Below are positions 35,127 through 47,145 of a DNA stretch of 64,000 nt, one piece after another (position 1 is the stretch's first letter; the number at the start of each line of letters is the position of its first letter). Position numbers and translations under genes: made by a program. A model generated the notes under the pieces. That model saw only the letters and a program-made list of their open reading frames with translations, was not told where the DNA came from and did no database searches. The stretch is from Chlorops oryzae (Eukaryota; Arthropoda; Insecta; Diptera; Chloropidae), in contig CM035806.1 in assembly GCA_020466095.1 (NCBI GenBank), forward strand, positions 12,707,724 through 12,771,723, written 5' to 3'.

Positions 35127-36195
35127 GACATATCTTGTTGCACTTCACTTTGGCACTTTTCCTTGTCTTACGACTTAAAGTCGTTTGTTGCCTTCTCGCT
35201 GTGGTAACTGGTTTCATTTCGTCGTTAGTTTAATGACCCAGGGCCGTTCGAGCGACTGACCCGCTGCCGCGGCTAGGCCTTTTCTGAATTCCGTTCCGTT
35301 CTCGATTTAGGGGGAAACAATTTTTCAACCTATTCTATAACGTTTTGATGAGTTTTGGGTGGCGAATTGCCAAGGAAAAAATTAAATAAATTAAATAAAC
35401 GATCGATTAAATAATTCAATGAGCTAAAATCGTTCGCGTCTGTTTTTTGTTTTTCGCTTTTCGCTTTTCGTTTACATTCAAATGGCCTGCAAATAAAAAT
35501 TTTACACACGAATTTCGTAATAGCAAAGACGTAAAAGTAGAATTAGAAATAGAAATAGAGGGGCAAAAATTCGTTCTTCTTTCCGCAAGGTCATTGCGTG
35601 CATGGTGTCGTTGTTTGATCTAAATTTTGCTTTTAAATTTAATTCTTTCAATATTAGAGGTTGATATTCATTCGAATTTCCCCAATGGATCGGCTTTTCC
35701 CATCGCTCTTAATCGAAAACAGCTGGTTTTCAAATCCATCTAATCGTTTCAGGCGGATTTCCTCGTCTGCTCACTGTTGGTAGAAAAACTGTGTGAATAG
35801 ATTTGAAATAAAGTGAAAATTCTTTATTAGAAATGTAAAGGGACTGGAAAATAATTTTGAAAACATTTTGGAGGAAAAGCAGAATAAACAGAATAAATGG
35901 CTGTTGTGTAGAGTTGCGACTTCATTGTTTATTTTGCTTCCAAAATAAATAAACAATGCAATTCGAATGTAAATATAATCGGGTTCCGCAAATTTTGTTA
36001 ATTTTTTTTAAAGAAAATATTTTTTTTTTTCGCTAGCATTTGATTAGTTGAATTAATAAATAAATAAATAGAATGAGCATGCAAAAAAAAAAAAATTAAT
36101 AAATTTTAAATTAAAGAAGGACTAATGATTATCATATTATTTTTTTTTCTATGTTCACTTTAATCGCTCTAATTCTTAGGAATCTCTGGAAAGTA
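35127..36195. other. gene-free DNA, nothing recognised
   Basis: Homopolymer-rich sequence; no exon or bounded repeat. Confidence 0.5.
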
Positions 36196-36797
36196 CACTG
36201 AGCGAAATTTACCATGATTTTTTTAAAAATGCGCATTGTTATTCACAGTCCTTTTGATTTTCGAGCAGAACAAAAATTTCAAAAGAAAAATGGTTGAGTC
36301 AATAATTACATTTCTTTTCGTTCGGTATAATTCTCATTTGTTTTATAAAATAGGACATATAAGACATTTATTCACCTAGGAACTTATTAAGCATTGCGAA
36401 AGCAGTCACGACAACGGAGTGACAAAATCGGATGAAGTCCATCCGATGGCTATTTTTGGGGTTATGTTCAGCAGAGGGCTCTGTGGCCATTTGTTTTGAA
36501 CGTTAATTAAATTTGTTTTGACATTTCCTCTTTATAGGTATTTTAGAAAATTTTTTTTTAATTTTAAAAATTCTCTTGTCATTTCAATTATGTCTGTGGT
36601 TAGTTCAACAATTGAAATTTAAATTCATTTTTGAAAATTATCATGTCAATTCAACCTGAAATATGTTTGATTCAAAAGGAAAATCTTTATTTTTTTCAAC
36701 AAGAAAATTGTTAAAATAAAAATATTCCTTGTTGAAGCCGATTTGTATGTTTTTCCTTTGGATTTAACCAGTTTTCTGGTTGATTTTTTCCTCTGTG
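36196..36797. mobile_element. CACWGAG-ended element C
   Basis: Begins CACTGAGCGAAATTT and ends CTCTGTG, flanked by TA on both sides. It is a close copy of element B across arms and core (602 bp). Core positions are about 36303-36504. Non-coding. Confidence 0.82.
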
Positions 36798-38419
36798 TAC
36801 TTACCTATAATGAAAAAACTTGGGGGGAAATTCGCTATATAAATGTTCGACTGTAACTATAAGTCTCTACTTGAAATTGAAGCATCTTATTGCCATCTCC
36901 TTAGCTTGATTGCACGGGGCTTGGACTGAGGGCCGCCGTAGGGGCGTATTAAATAAAGCATACACACAGGGTGTCCCGTACTAAAGGGCTTTTCCATATA
37001 GATGTGGAACAATGATGAACAAAAAATCGTATTGGATCCAAAATGTAACTCTTAGGAGTTAGAAGGGTAAGAAATTCATTTGTTGTAGTTTCAGAAAAAA
37101 AAAACAATTTTCATTCCTTCAAGTTAGGGGAGAGGCTTGTAGCTTGATACGGCATGTAAGACGAGATATCTCGGCTATTTCCATTCCATTCTCAGATTTT
37201 TCAATTGTAAAGTTATTATTTCTTAATTAGCAAACTTTTTAAAATAGACCGACACACAAGTGTGAACTCTTTCTATGGTAGTTGAAGCAACACAACAAAA
37301 TTCTGTGAAGGAAAGTGTTATTCTACATTTTTCAAACTTGAAAAAATTGTATTTCCCGCAGCCTTGACAAAAATTAAATACCACATTTGCGCAATACATG
37401 AAGTCTATTTATAATATTCAAGAGCAAATTTCAAACATATATTGTAAACTTTAAAAAATTTTACCTCATATGCAAATAGCTCGAAAATGTGTAGGTAAGT
37501 CGAGACAAAAACGGCATGTCAAAAAAATTATGTTCGAAAAATAGGCCATAACTTTTCTATCTTTGAAGGAACGTGCATACATTATTTCGCAAAGTCTTAC
37601 TTCGAAGAATTACCTTTCCAACGGTATATAACTTTCTATGATAATTTTATTTTTTGCCAACATATGGCCGAAAAACGGAACCCGTATCAATCTACATGTC
37701 TCTCCTCTACATGTTACGACAAAATATTCTGTTGAGGTTTACTGCCTATTGTCGGGAGGTTTTTGTTTTTAATGGGGAAGGTAGCTGGTATTGGGGTTAA
37801 TAAAAGATTATTGTAGTTAATTGGTGCAAATGAAAAGCCGATTATTTTACATTTTATTCCCTGCAGGAAACGACAATAGTGAATCTATACTCTTTCACTA
37901 CTGACCGGTTCGACAGTACTACTGACCAGCTCAACCCGCCGCAATGCTTTGCGCTATAGACATTTAACATTGAATTGTCATTGCGTGTCTACATGTAGCC
38001 ATTATGTAGACAAAAGGAGTACTCTTTCGCTAGTACCGATGCAAAGACAAAGTCACAATGAATTGCTAGTTTGAGACACATTGTTGACATGGTCAGTAGA
38101 GATAAACTATGGCCTTAGACAGTATAACTTTTCTAGTGCTGCCGCTTGGAAAAGCTGTTGACTTTTCAACTAGTTCACTTGTCTGTACTGACGTTATTAT
38201 AGACACGGGGCCATATGGCGATAGGCTTCCTGCAGGGTTGTTACTGTGCCACACAGAACACAAAATTTTCAAATTTTTAAATTTTTTCCAAATCTCTGTT
38301 AAATTTCCTTGAAATCCATATGAAAAATTTCATTCTTTGTTTGTGGTTTTACCTCAGAAAAAAAAAAAAAACTCACTTTCGAGAAGATACGAAATTTATA
38401 AAGAAGTAACAAGGCATTA
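36798..38419. other. gene-free DNA with one inverted-repeat candidate
   Basis: GGAGAGGCTTGTAG at 37129 and an inverted relative near 37690-37706, each followed inward by TTGATACGG, suggest an old ~580-bp element. A second pair of ends could not be confirmed. Confidence 0.4.
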
Positions 38420-38545
38420 GTGGTACTCATGCAGCTTCGCAAATGCCTTCGCAACTTTTCCCATCGTAAATTTTCATATAAATTTTGACAGTTGTGTGAC
38501 AAATTTCTCATTTCTCATAATTTGCGAAGCTGCATGAGTCCCACT
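38420..38545. mobile_element. short inverted-repeat element related to 1176-1512
   Basis: GTGGTACTCATGCAGCTTCG at the left is answered by the inverse of GTGGGACTCATGCAGCTTCG on the right, flanked by TA. It shares the GTGGnnCTCATGCAGnTTCG end with the element at 1176 but is only about 125 bp long. Confidence 0.75.
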
Positions 38546-40105
38546 ACTATTTATTTTTTCAAAAAGTGTTTATATATATCACATATATATGGACATATAT
38601 ACATATCTGTTTGCTCGATTTGCGCCACACTTAATCGCAACGAGTTCAACAAGGAAAGTCTGAAATTTTCTTTGTTCTTTTTATCTGCGGTTTTTCCTTT
38701 GTCTTTGGCCCATGACATCGTAGTTACCCCCCATTTAAGCGGAACCCATAAAACCCGAATGTGTTCCGCTCCTGTGCGCAGATCTCGCACACACACACAC
38801 ACACACATGCCCACACAAGCACTCACACAGCCAAACAACATGTACACATACACACGGTCCGTTCGTAAGAGCCAATCGACCTGCAAAGAATGAACGGCTT
38901 CGAGAGCGAAAACTACTTGTAACCCAGCGAGATACAATGCCGTCTCTGGCTAGCTGGCTGGCTTGCTGCTGGCTAGCAAGATTTTTACGTGCTTCTCACC
39001 ACCGTTTGAGTCAGAGAGCATGGGTACGTTGAGCGAACAACACAAAATTGAACGGGTTTGTTCGTTAGTTCGTTAGATACTTTCAAGCGAGAGCAACGCA
39101 AAAGCGGGGCAAACCGAAAGCGAAGAATTCGAATTCGAATTGGTTTCATTGAAATTGAAAATTTTTCTTTGTTCGCGCTGTGCTCAGGCACACAATAGAA
39201 AACAATAACAAAAAACAACAATAACAAAGCATACACGAAATCAAAAAACGCTAAGCTGCCAATTGTCGAAAAAACGCGACGCAAATTTTTGCCCAATTTT
39301 CTTATGCGCAATTAAATCGAATAACGAAAACAATAAAAACAATAAAAACAACAAAAGCAAGTCGCAATTAAATGATTTTCGAATGCGTTTTTCTTAATTT
39401 TCCATTGAGAAATTGCATCATAGATGCACGCTAGATACATTTCCACTTGCTGACGCGTGCGTGTCTGTGTGTGTGTGTGTGTGTGCGTCGGTACGTACGT
39501 CTGTCCGCCTGCCAGTGTGCAACGAACGGAGCAAAGCGTGCAACGGCCAAAGGGGGAAAAAGTGCAAAGCAGTAGCCGCAGCAAAAATTGCCGTAAAATC
39601 TAAATAAAAAAAAATTTTTTTAAATAAAAATGAAATAAAATCAAAATAAACCAAAATCAAATCAAATAAAATGCAAAAATAAATAGAAAAAAAATCGATA
39701 AGTGACGTTGAATTTCGAGAAAATGAAAATTGAAAAAACCACAAAAACGTAACAAAAAACGCGAAACAAAACCGACGCGAAAAACAAAAACAAAGAAGAA
39801 GAAGAAGAAGAAGAAGAGCTAAAACTATTGGAAAAACGCTTGACAAACAAAATTTAGTCAAGTTCGCGCAGAGGGCAGGCAGCAACGCATCATAATAACG
39901 TTTAACGCACGCCAAATACATACGTCAGGGGGCAGCGTATGCGGGCGAGAGCATTGCAGAGCGAGACCGAGACCGAGACACGAGACTGAGACAGCCAGCG
40001 AGCCAGCGACTAAGGGAGTCCGAAGAACGTTTTTTTCTTTTTTTATTCTTACTTTAATTTTGTTTTCGTGCGAACAAACCATCAAAGAAATATAACCGCA
40101 TAGCC
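38546..40105. other. upstream region and probable 5' untranslated region of the TBCEL gene
   Basis: It holds CA/GT microsatellites (38789-38808, 39461-39485), an AAG run (39797-39818) and a GAGACC/GAGACT-type short tandem at 39955-39992. The purine-rich stretch just before the ATG is consistent with a 5' leader. No TATA box or initiator can be assigned with confidence. Confidence 0.35.
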
Positions 40106-41865
40106 ATGCCATCACTACTGGAAGCGCTGGAGAAGAAGTACTACGCGGACTGTCAATTTGACAGTGACATGAGCTTCGCGGACGTCGGCAACGGCAGCGG
40201 CAGCAAGGCGGCAGGGAGACGGGGCCACGGCTGCAATAGCTATGACATTGCAATGGACGGCACAGGGCCGGCCGCTGACAATCATAGTCGCCTCATTTCG
40301 GTCTTCATACCGCGCGTGTCGCCATTGAAGCTTGTGCCCGAGCTGCTCGTGCTGAACGATTGTGATATCGATTGTGCGGGAAATTTCGAGACGATTAAAG
40401 ACAAATGTCAGCGGGTCCGCGAACTGGATTTGGCACAAAATAAGCTACGCGACTGGAAAGAAGTCTTCCATATTTTGAAGCATATGCCGCGCATCGAGTT
40501 TCTCAATTTGAGCAAAAATCAACTGATGGGACCCATTGCTGACTATTATGCGCCAGCGTCAATAAGCAATTTACGTAGCATTGTCCTCAATGGCACCTAT
40601 CTGGACTGGCATTGCGTCGATATGCTGCTCGAACAGCTGCCAATTTTAGAGGAATTGCATTTAAGTCTCAACGACTATCATGAGGTGCTACTCGATACGG
40701 CTCTGCCAGCGGAATCCACAAATTCTCCTAACAGCCCAAATGCCAACGAGGATACAACCCTGAATACCACCACCACCACACCAACACCAACTCCAATTGC
40801 AACTCTAACTCCAACTCTAACTTAACATCCTCTTCCACCGTCAACTCCAACTCGAAATCCACCTCCACCTCGACGGACACAAATTGTTGCCGCGACGCTG
40901 AGGCTAACACCGATGCCGACGCCGACGCTGAAGCCAACAAAAAGCCGAGCGATTGCACAAAAAAGTTCCGCAAACGCACATCACCGCATACCGCACTCAA
41001 AACGTTGCATTTCACGGGCAATCCAATCGAAAGTTGGACGGAAGTATGTCGTCTGGGTCGTGTCTTCCCTGGCCTACAGAATCTCGTGCTGGCGCAATGT
41101 CCCATCAAAACGCTTAAGGATAAAACAGTCGATCAGTCGCCAATATCAGCTGACGAAGCGAACACGCCTCCTGCACAAGCAACCAAAGATAATGCTGCAC
41201 ACGGCTCCACCGATGACAACGAAGTCGTCGTCGACGACGACTGTCCGTATCGGCATTTCGAGAATTTACGATTCTTGAACTTGAGCTGTGCCAATATTAA
41301 TACCTGGGACGATATTGATCGTATAGCGCGTTTTCCACGTCTGCATCATGTTCGCGTTAAGAATTGGCCCCTATGGGACCGCCTCGAGTGCACCGAACAC
41401 GAACGTCGCCAGCTCTTGATCGCACGACTGCCGAATGTTAGTCTATTGAACGGTGGCGGTGTCATCAGCGCCGACGAACGCGAAGATTCCGAACGTGCGT
41501 TCATCAGGTATTATATGGACCGACCTAGCTGGGAGCGTCCCAAACGGTACGATGAGCTTGTTGCCAAACATGGCAAACTGGATCCATTGGTTAACATCAA
41601 TCTGAAGCCCGATAAGCGTGTCAAGGTGCTACTCACATTCAAAGATCATACGGAAGCACGTCTCGTCGACATCTATTGTACGGTGGCCGATCTAAAGGTG
41701 CGCCTGGAGAAGGTCGTCGGAATGCCGCCGAATAAAATGCGTCTGTACTATTTGGATCAGGATTACAAGGAGTTCGGGCCAGAGCAGATGAAATATCCCA
41801 ATAAATTATTGCATAGCTATAATATACGGAACGGTGATGAGATCATAGTCGATGAGAAGAAGTAG
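40106..41865 (+). CDS. mlt: tubulin-specific chaperone E-like protein (TBCEL, fly mulet), frameshifted as assembled
   Basis: The product is the TBCEL family protein, a leucine-rich-repeat plus ubiquitin-like relative of tubulin cofactor E. It destabilises tubulin; in Drosophila it is needed for microtubule clearance in spermatid individualisation (established). Reading starts at the ATG at 40106 and runs in one frame to 40825. LRR units are visible (ELDLAQNKLRDWKEV, IEFLNLSKNQL, LEELHLSLNDYHEV). The continuation, KTLHFTGNPIESWTEVCRLG to the C-terminal ubiquitin-like domain with DLKVRLEKVVGMPPNKMRLYY, is one frame off, open from 40732 and ending at 41865. The switch must lie between 40732 and 40825, in a Thr/Asn/Ser-rich insert absent from the human protein; no GT donor exists there, so it is not an intron. 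One missing base would restore about 586 residues. An assembly error or a natural indel is likely. The rest of both frames is well conserved. Confidence 0.9.
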
Positions 41866-42024
41866 TTAGGTTGGCTGTTCTTTTTGATACGCAGGCGCAG
41901 AAGACAGACGCAGGGTTGCAAAGCGCCCTGAAGCGGTTGCTTTTGCTATTGAACGTAAAACGTTCCGTCGAAGTGGAAAAAGAAAGGAGCTTAGTATAAC
42001 TATATCATTTTTTTTTTTTTTTTT

Positions 42025-42030
42025 AATAAA
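42025..42030 (+). terminator. candidate polyadenylation signal of the TBCEL gene
   Basis: AATAAA lies 160 bp after the stop codon, downstream of a T-run. It is the first canonical hexamer after the coding region, so a short 3' untranslated region is plausible. Confidence 0.45.
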
Positions 42031-44803
42031 TTGAAGAGCGCGGGTTTTGTTTACTGAAATTCAGCGTATCTTTCTTGTCTTTAAGATTTTTCTACAATTA
42101 ATTTTTAATTTTTTATTTTGTTTGTTTTCATTTTTTTATTTTTGTTACGTTCGGACTTGATTCGATTGCAGGTGCATGTCAAACTGTCTGTGTAGAATGT
42201 AGTCTGTTGGCTCTGGGCTAAGACCGCAAATCGTTCTCGAAAGGATTAAGTCCATTTGGGGAATATACTATCCTGTCTTGAATTTCTATCCTTTCCAAGA
42301 GTTTCGAGGTTTTTTTTTTTTTTTCTTTAAATTTGAATTTTTGTTTCTTTTATTGAATTTTCCTTTTGGGCAGCTACTTCGTTTATTTCATTTTCCAGTA
42401 AAAGGTGTAACCTTCGTCTCAAATAAACTCACTCGTGGAAAAGCGAAACAAAAATAAATATTGTAGATTATTCATATCTACGCATTTTTTTTTAAGGTCA
42501 TTGCGAGTTTTTGGGAATTTTTTTGTTGGCCTGTCTATTTTTGTGCCCCACTATGCTGCAATGTTTGACTCTGCCATGGGCAACATGTGTGATTTATTAT
42601 ATTGATTAACTTATACATTTAAGAAAATCTTATTTTTCCCATACATATAGTAACGTACAAGCATGTGTGAACGTGCGTACTTATGTGCGATCATGTTAGT
42701 GTGTAAGCAACTCAATTTTGCGTTAAGTTCTCAAGAAGTTTTTTTTGTCTATTATTATTTTCTATTAGTTCTTTGTTCATTTCGTCAAGATTCAGTTCAA
42801 ACATTGATTCCGTATAATTTTCAAAGCGTCTAGTTATAACTTTTCAACTGCTTCGAACTTACACTAGACTGCAGCTACTCATGTACTATCTTGTATATAT
42901 ACCTTTATTTAATGCATACATATATACACCTATGCTTCCATGTATGAACCAAATGGGCGTACGTATATTAATAGTTACCTACATAATGAAATTACATATA
43001 CAGTCCGATTCTGATTCCTATTCCTGTGGAACGAATTCCCCGGAGAATTTACTTTTCTCGAGACTAAAATTCTCCTTCTTTTAATAGATGGGGTAAGGAA
43101 AATTATGAGTGTGGGTAAAATACCCATTACCCATAAAAATTCGTACCCGAAATTGGCCGATAACCTGTCGTAAAGGTTAGTGCCTTAGATTTATGTTACA
43201 GTCATAATTTTATTATGATTTATAACAAAATAAATAAATTAATTAATTAATCTTCCCCAAAATATTTAAAAAAAAGAATAAGTTTACTCTAAAAAAAAAA
43301 AAAAATGGTCTCCATTGAAATTCGTTCCCCGGGAATATTCAGAATTGGGCCGATAACTGAATCTATCGACATGCATAAGTTTGCATCTACATACATTTGT
43401 CTCTACCCTATATCTAGACTTCTGTTTATATACATAAGTATATATTTTTGCGTTGATTTTTAAAAGTGAAGTTGAACAAAATATCAAATGGTAAAATATG
43501 AAATATAAAATTCAAATAAAAATTCAAATAAAAGCATTCATCGAAAATGTTGTTCACTGTTGTTTTCGAGCTGAAAACTCGTCCATACCATTTTTGTAAA
43601 TGCATTCGACTCTTGCGAATAATCTAAGATGGAAAGTCACGCCTGCGCAGTGTTGATGTTTTTTAATAATTTGCGGTGGGAGGATGACAATTTTGCGTTG
43701 ATAAATTGTGCGGGAAGACATTCACGTTTAAACACGTTCGTATGGCGACATTCTAGAAATTTCTATAAATGATAATGGCCGCTTATCTCAACTATCTGGG
43801 AACGTAAAACAGCAGCAAATTCGAAAAACGCAATATTTCTGAGTAGATGCGCCCCCCTTCGACGCTTCGGTTTGAATCGTTTAATAGTCGCGCATTTAAA
43901 TGTTTTTTTCTCTTCCGCAAAACACGATCATCTCCAACCCTCCTTGTCACATTTCTCTATTGACTATTTATTTTTTAATTATAGACAACTAGACTCCAAA
44001 AGGTTTTAGTCATAACACTTCAAAACACCCGTCGTCGTCCAATAGGCTATCACGATTTTTTATTTATTTATTTATTTTTTTTTTTTTTGTTTATTTATTT
44101 GTTTTTGTTTCTCATAACACTTTTGTCTCGAGCAAAACGGGTTGAGTTTCACAATACATCAATATCAAATTGCGCTACGCGTTGAAGGGAACTATTCTCG
44201 TTTCGAGAACCAATTGATGAAGCGTTCAATTGTGGAAAGGGTTGCATATAAATGTAAAATAAAAATATGAATTTTGTTATTTTTGTTTAAATTTTTTTTT
44301 CGTTTTTTTTTTTATCAAACTAGGTGTCACTAAGCCACCTGCAGCAACGGTTCGTATATGGTTCACCTGTTTTGAAATGGTTACGGCTCATCGGTTTTTG
44401 GCATTCACTGCCCTGTGATTTCATATTTCGAGCAAATAAACTTCGATTTGCTTGCGACATTAACATTAACGCTCAACTAGAGGTCACGAAAATTTCCATA
44501 TTTGATGAAAATGATTTTGACATTTGTGAATTCGTGAAGCGTGAAGAAAACGATATAAACGTAATAAAATAGTTATGCCCAAGTTAGTATCAAGGGGCTA
44601 TGCTAGTGTAAAGAGCCCAATCTAATTGTATTTTAGAATTGCGTTAAAAAATATTTTTTGTATGCATATATTTTCAGTCGGATTTTTGCCCAGTAATTAT
44701 GGTTATACAAATATATGGAACATTTCCAAAGTTTAAGAGTGCTGATATGGGCGGTTGAAAATAAGTTTTCAATAATATTTTTTGTTTTAAATTATAAAAA
44801 AAA
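42031..44803. other. intergenic DNA between TBCEL and KCNQ, first part
   Basis: T-rich and AT-rich. An imperfect inverted pair at about 43005-43052 and 43311-43357 (ATTC..GGAACGAATT with CCCCGG; GGCCGATAAC) hints at an old element. No gene was recognised. Confidence 0.4.
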
Positions 44804-45308
44804 GAGAGGGAGAGAATAGAGGAGAGAGAGAGAGGGAGAGGGAGTGAGTGGGACAGAGAGAGAGACAGGGTGAGAGAGAGAGTGACAGGGGGACGGAGAG
44901 ACAGGGAGAGAGAGAGAGACTGAGAGAGAGAGAGACAGGGAGAGAGAGAGACAGGGAGAGAGAGACAGAGGGAGAGAGATAGGGGGAGAGAGATAGGGTG
45001 AGAGAGATAGGGGAGAGAGAGATGAGGGGAGAGAGAAGGGGAGAGAGAAGTAGGGGGAGAGAGATAGGGGAGAGATAGGTTGGGTGAGAGAGGGTGATAT
45101 AGGGGGAGAGAATAGGTGAGTGGGTGGAGAGGGCTGAGAAGGGGTGAGAGGGGGAGAGAAGGGTTGATAGGGAGAGAGAAGTAGCGAGAGGGGGTGAGAA
45201 GGGGTAAAAGAGGGTGAGAGAGTGAGGGAGTGAGGGAGAGAGGGAGCGAGAGAGAGGTAGACAGAGGAGTGGGAGAGGTGGAGAGAAGGGGAGAGAGTGA
45301 GTGAGAGG
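44804..45308. repeat. ~500-bp GA-rich polypurine tract
   Basis: Plus strand almost only G and A, with GAGAGAGAGACAGGG-type variation at the left and GGGGAGAGA/GGGTGAGA units to the right. It explains the Ser/Leu/Pro-only minus-strand frames. Non-coding. Confidence 0.92.
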
Positions 45309-45333
45309 GGGGATAAAGCCATAACAAACTGTA

Positions 45334-45575
45334 CAGTCGAGTCTGGATATAGTGAATTAATATTTGCACGTCCTGTTCATTGTATCCAGTTGGTTCGTAA
45401 TAGCGAGATTGAATGTTTTGTTCATTGTTTACAGACCTTCACAAAAATGTGCGACAAAAAAAATTGCCATTCCAATTGTGGGCCCAGGGAAAATTTCCCT
45501 TTTACACCTCCCTCTCTACAGGCCTGAGTATTTGGAACAGTCCTTTTAACCAGTCTTTATATCCAGATTCGACTG
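45334..45575. mobile_element. pogo-like MITE, copy 1
   Basis: CAGTCGAGTCTGGATATAGT at the left and its near inverse (ATATCCAGATTCGACTG) at the right, with TA before and TT after. Shares TTTGCACGTCCTGTTCATTG with the copy at 55632. The ends resemble pogo/Tigger elements that duplicate TA. Confidence 0.7.
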
Positions 45576-46522
45576 TTTATCAATTCGGACGGGCTTGAAC
45601 CCCGAAAGTACCCCCTGTGATCTCCACATCCAAGTCGATGGTAGATACATTTTTGCCGACAGTAGGGCTCCGTGTTTTTTGTTGAAATGTTCTTTCAAGC
45701 TTTCGCATTGCGTTTCCAAGAGTTTGGTTTTGATTCGCACCTTATAAGTATATGCTACTTTCATGCATAAGTATATGAACTTTCAAAAAAATTTTGGTAT
45801 GTTATTACAAGGACTTGGCTTTAGCATTAACAAAGGAAAGAACGTCGAAAGAGTCGTTGAAATTGCTGGTCATGAAGATATATGTATATTATATATGTAG
45901 GTATGTACATATGTACATGTTCATACATACTTCGTTAAGAAGTAGATACAGCAGTAAAATGAATTGCACGAAAAGATCAAGAAAAACGGAAAATATTTAC
46001 CGACCCACAACAATAGATACATACATATTTGCTTGCATACAGAGATGCATACGTAAGTATCTGTGTTGAATCTTTTTCTTCCATCCAACGTTCTTCGCAT
46101 TTTGCACGCTCGTATTTTTCTGTTTTGGTTGTTCGTTTTCTTCATTCTTGTTTTCGTTTTGACTTCGAGTTTCGCTCATGTTTACAATTTTCGCTCTTGC
46201 TCTCATTTCAATTTATATTTTCCTTTGATTGTTTGCTTGTGTTTTTTCGTTTTTGCTTTCAAGTCTTGTGCTCTTCACTCTCTTTCACTCTCACGACGGT
46301 GCATGAAAGCTTTTAAGCTTCTATCCACCAAACATGCTAAAAGTTTTTAATGTGCTTAAAGCTTCGAGGAAAGCATTTTCGCATTACTTTTGAAATAGGA
46401 ACTGCAGAAATTTTTTTCAATAAAGCTTTGAAAGCGATAAAGCCCTAAAGCTCCTAAGTGCTTTCAATCTGGGTGGTGAGATTCGGAAAAAAGCTCTTTC
46501 CGCTATTAAATTTTGAAAAAAG

Positions 46523-46735
46523 TCTATACTAAAAGTTTGCGTCTGGACTAGATCTCTATACCAAAAGTTTGCGTCTGGACTAGATCTCTATACCAAAAAG
46601 ATAGTGTCTGGACTAGATCTCTATACTAAAAGTTTGCATCCTGACTAGATCTCTATACCAAAAGTTTGCGTCCGGACTAGATCTCTATACCAAAAGTTTG
46701 CGTCCGGACTAGATCTCTATACCAAAAAGTTGTAT
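46523..46735. repeat. tandem array of a 32-bp unit, about 6.5 copies
   Basis: Units contain CTATACCAAAAGTTTGCGTC followed by YGGACTAGATCT; the third is 33 bp. Copies differ by one to four bases. No reading frame is sustained through it. Confidence 0.92.
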
Positions 46736-46902
46736 CGAGATATATTAATACATTCTCCCGAAAGTATACCGCATATAAATTTGAATTGTTTTGCCTGAAA
46801 GTTACCCTTTCTTCGATGAACTCAGCATCAAAAAGTCAATAGTATATTTATAATTTTTAAAAGGCTGAGAGAGCTGCTCATTCTCGGAGGACACATCAAG
46901 AG

Positions 46903-47145
46903 CAGGGCTCGGATTTTGTTGACTTTAAAAATTTAAAGCATACTTTATGGCGCCAAAAATTTTTCTTACCAACATTTTGCGAATAAGTTTAGCGAAGATG
47001 AAGTTTACACCGCTTTTGTAACTTCAAAAAAATTCATATTGAAGTTAAAAATCGACTTGAATATTAACTTTGTGTGAGTTGAACAAAATGTTTACTCCTT
47101 AAAGTATGCTTTAAATTTATAAAAGTCAACAAAATCCGAGCCCTG
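46903..47145. mobile_element. hAT-type MITE, copy 2
   Basis: Complete CAGGGCTCGG...CCGAGCCCTG ends; flanks ATCAAGAG and ATCATGAG match at 7 of 8 bases. The interior is the reverse orientation of the copy at 58408. Confidence 0.9.

Noticed and set aside
40732..40990. An intron explaining the TBCEL frame change
   Set aside because: No GT donor exists in the overlap of the two frames, and the downstream frame continues through the supposed intron.
44674..45369. 231-residue Ser/Leu/Pro minus-strand frame
   Set aside because: Translation of the GA-rich polypurine tract, open in more than one frame.
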